A stretch of 64,000 nucleotides of DNA. It comes from Iodobacter violaceini. GTDB taxonomy: Bacteria; Pseudomonadota; Gammaproteobacteria; Burkholderiales; Chitinibacteraceae. Shown one piece after another: positions 63,869-64,000 of this stretch (position 1 is its first letter; the number at the start of each line of letters is the position of its first letter). Both the position numbers and the translations under genes were made by a program. The stretch lies in the NCBI RefSeq assembly GCF_011601265.1, contig NZ_JAAOLX010000001.1, forward strand, positions 620,001-684,000, written 5' to 3'. The notes under the pieces are model-generated. The model was given only the letters and a program-made list of their open reading frames with translations. It had not been told where the DNA came from and made no database searches.

Positions 63869-64000
63869 TCATTCCCCAACTTGCACCGCCTCATCTTTCC
63901 GCCAATAACCACTAGCCAAAAGCTGCTCGCGCACCTGAGCTCTGGCCCGGTGCAAGCGACTTTTGACTGCCTCCAGGCTCAGGCCCAGTTCGGCCGCTAC
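63869..64000 (-). CDS. ECF sigma factor, C-terminal fragment (continues beyond window)
   Basis: The last 43 codons of a minus-strand gene, open to base 64000. The translation holds the region-4 helix-turn-helix end (LGLSLEAVKSRLHRARAQVR), characteristic of extracytoplasmic-function sigma-70 factors. The N-terminus and any anti-sigma gene lie outside the window. Confidence 0.8.
   Translation of the reverse strand, partial: VAAELGLSLEAVKSRLHRARAQVREQLLASGYWRKDEAVQVGE

Overview
The window reads as a betaproteobacterial chromosome segment, most likely from the order Neisseriales (an Iodobacter/Chitinibacter/Deefgea-like organism). This is inferred from protein character and gene order: MFS-ssb divergent from uvrA, pilT-pilU divergent from yggS-proC-yggT, gpmI-envC-ctpA, ubiE-ubiJ-ubiB, and a secreted multi-domain chitinase. 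It has not been checked by a database search. No rRNA, tRNA, CRISPR array, transposase or complete prophage was seen. Base composition is moderate. Four small loci are visibly AT-rich and look acquired: 11332-12526, 52544-53044, 63295-63732 and the non-coding stretch 39376-40135.

Layout. 1-5845 (minus strand) is a tightly packed one-way run of small accessory enzymes: four GNAT acetyltransferases, two nucleotidyltransferase-fold paralogues, an NTF2-like protein, a DJ-1/PfpI protein, DUF523, OsmC and a DUF695-RraB fusion. 6038-8543 holds a periplasmic-sensor diguanylate cyclase and an isoprenylcysteine-methyltransferase-like membrane protein. 8864-11068 is an OsmC-YcaO fusion. 11332-12526 is a two-gene cassette of a polynucleotide-kinase-like P-loop protein and a Thg1-like 3'-5' polymerase, the best candidate here for a little-described system. 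12599-17561 is ssb, a YajR-like transporter and uvrA. 17658-21981 is pilT-pilU plus a FimV-like protein. 22257-27303 is yggS-proC-yggT and cutA-dsbD-tlpA-like, with fxsA divergent from cutA and sharing its start-codon bases. 27357-32442 is an ArsR-family regulator with the cysteine spacing of persulfide sensors, then gpmI-envC-ctpA. 32549-35177 is an unknown gene, moeB, and trpS preceded by what looks like a complete ribosome-stalling attenuator. 35362-39375 is tatD, murB and a GH18 chitinase with two chitin-binding modules. 40136-44811 is an exported unknown, ppc and a divergent PhzF-like protein. 44923-48575 is ubiE-ubiJ-ubiB (split by a repeat) and a DUF971 protein. 48791-52388 is phoB-phoR and transaldolase. 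52544-63103 is small membrane proteins, then a very large alpha-2-macroglobulin and pbpC separated by repeats and an IMPACT/YigZ gene. The window ends with an AT-rich membrane protein and the 3' end of an ECF sigma factor gene.

How the parts work together. Several blocks are housekeeping units: twitching motility (PilT, PilU, FimV-like), periplasmic thiol redox (CutA, DsbD, TlpA-like), cell-envelope maturation (EnvC, CtpA, MurB, PbpC, A2M), ubiquinone synthesis (UbiE, UbiJ, UbiB) and phosphate sensing (PhoB, PhoR). The less ordinary content is the RNA-repair-like cassette, the trpS leader, and a family of short dispersed non-coding repeats (330-337 bp at 46485 and 59583, a fragment at 36141) together with smaller inverted-repeat elements. 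These repeats sit inside or beside otherwise conserved operons.
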